Shown: positions 5,064 through 5,644 of the stretch, piece after piece | Position numbering within the stretch: position 1 is the first letter of the stretch | Layout of the letters: each line of letters starts with the position of its first letter | Assembly: GCA_045629305.1 (NCBI GenBank) | Contig: JAZQQZ010000001.1 | Location: forward strand, 1-5,644 | Direction: 5' to 3' | DNA length: 5,644 nucleotides | Source of the DNA: UBA1227 sp045629305 | Lineage (GTDB): Bacteria; Bacillota; Clostridia; Oscillospirales; Acutalibacteraceae | Made by a program: the position numbers and the translations under genes | Notes under the pieces: generated by a model | Told to the model about the DNA's origin: nothing | Database searches by the model: none | The model's input: the letters and a program-made list of their open reading frames with translations, nothing else

Positions 5064-5644
5064 ATGACAAATGCGGTTGATATAGCAAAGAAATACTTCA
5101 ATGTAGTTGAGAAGGAAATTCCAGCTGAGTATAAGAAAATTAAAAAATCTGGGTTCAATGTAAACCTCAATCAATACTATGTAGAAGGCATTGGTAACCT
5201 TGCTATTCAAAATGCTACAATGTTCGGTCTTATGAAGATTGGTTCAACTTGTATCACACCAATTGATCGTGATTTGCCACTTTTCTCATATGACATTGTA
5301 GATGTTCTTGGAAAGCGCACATTCATCATTGAGATGTATGATGTAATGCTTGAAAAGGACGACAAGATCAACAATGCACTTCTTGAAATCAGAAAAGAAC
5401 TTTCTGATTTACCAGAAGATCCTCGTCAGCCAAATTGGTATGACGACATAAAGCTTTCTGCATCAATTTCTATTAAAGGTAAGAAATCTCTGATAGCTGA
5501 TAGATGTGACGATTTATATGCTAAATATCTTGACAAGTTCTTCAGTCTTGCTAAAGACATGAATGAAGTTGCTGATAAAGATGCTAAGAGAGCCGCATCT
5601 GACGCCTATGTACAGGGTCTTATCGATAATGGTGGTCCATCTAC
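5064..5644 (+). CDS. Soluble protein with a bilin-reductase-like pattern, 3' end beyond the window
   Basis: The reading frame stays open from ATG 5064 to the window end (193 full codons), preceded by AGAGG (5052-5056) 7 bases upstream. The stop lies outside. No signal peptide or membrane segment is seen. By eye the order of motifs resembles ferredoxin-dependent bilin reductases (PcyA/PebA, PF05996) and the related plant red chlorophyll catabolite reductase. LPLFSYDIVDVLGKRTFIIE (71-90) parallels the LPMFGxDLV core strand with its catalytic Asp (here Asp77). RQPNWYDDIKLSASI (121-135) parallels the ExPxWG...S segment before the second sheet strand, and DAYVQGLIDNGGPST (180-194) parallels the C-terminal helix Y-x-x-x-Q region. 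A counterpart of the PcyA His88 is not seen. Such enzymes reduce tetrapyrroles with electrons from ferredoxin. The resemblance is weak and from memory, so a hypothetical protein is the safe label; the coding call itself is firm. Confidence 0.88.
   Translation, partial: MTNAVDIAKKYFNVVEKEIPAEYKKIKKSGFNVNLNQYYVEGIGNLAIQNATMFGLMKIGSTCITPIDRDLPLFSYDIVDVLGKRTFIIEMYDVMLEKDDKINNALLEIRKELSDLPEDPRQPNWYDDIKLSASISIKGKKSLIADRCDDLYAKYLDKFFSLAKDMNEVADKDAKRAASDAYVQGLIDNGGPS

Noticed and set aside
1..5644. CRISPR arrays, tRNA or rRNA genes, insertion sequences, riboswitches
   Set aside because: No direct repeats with regular spacers, cloverleaf-like sequences, transposase frames or long structured leaders were seen on either strand.

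Overview
The window looks like chromosomal DNA from a low-GC Firmicute, most likely a clostridial (Lachnospiraceae-type) anaerobe. The signs are strong Shine-Dalgarno sites (GGAGG, AAGGAGG), sigma-A-type promoters, a groES-groEL order, and a GroEL N-terminus that reads like those of clostridia. The family-level placement is inference from style, not from a search.

Left part (1-620): the chaperonin operon groES-groEL lies on the minus strand. groES is complete and groEL is cut by the window edge after 62 codons. A good promoter (TAGACA-16-TATAAT) sits upstream of groES, but no CIRCE (HrcA) operator is visible. The 129-bp divergent gap also carries a plausible plus-strand promoter for the next gene.

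Middle (621-2010): a single gene for a polytopic membrane protein of 450 aa has the hallmarks of the O-antigen ligase / Wzy polymerase family. It ends in a strong intrinsic terminator. No other polysaccharide gene is visible nearby.

Right part (1994-5644): five co-directional genes are packed with gaps of 29, 1, 9 and 2 bp. They encode a TetR-family repressor (TTG start), an atypical NmrA-like SDR, a membrane enzyme of the DUF1295 / steroid 5-alpha-reductase family, a 215-aa polytopic membrane protein of unknown function, and a soluble protein that runs off the window. That last protein has a pattern reminiscent of ferredoxin-dependent bilin reductases. The operon starts from a perfect consensus promoter (TTGACA-17-TATAAT) whose -35 box lies in the 3' arm of the upstream terminator hairpin. 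A 22-bp palindrome directly after the -10 box is the obvious operator for the TetR protein.

The simplest reading is a repressor-controlled, ligand-induced operon for reductive modification of a hydrophobic, probably polycyclic or isoprenoid substrate. Two nucleotide- or ferredoxin-dependent reductase-like soluble proteins would work with a membrane reductase and a membrane partner. The substrate is unknown. This combination of genes is the most interesting content of the window.
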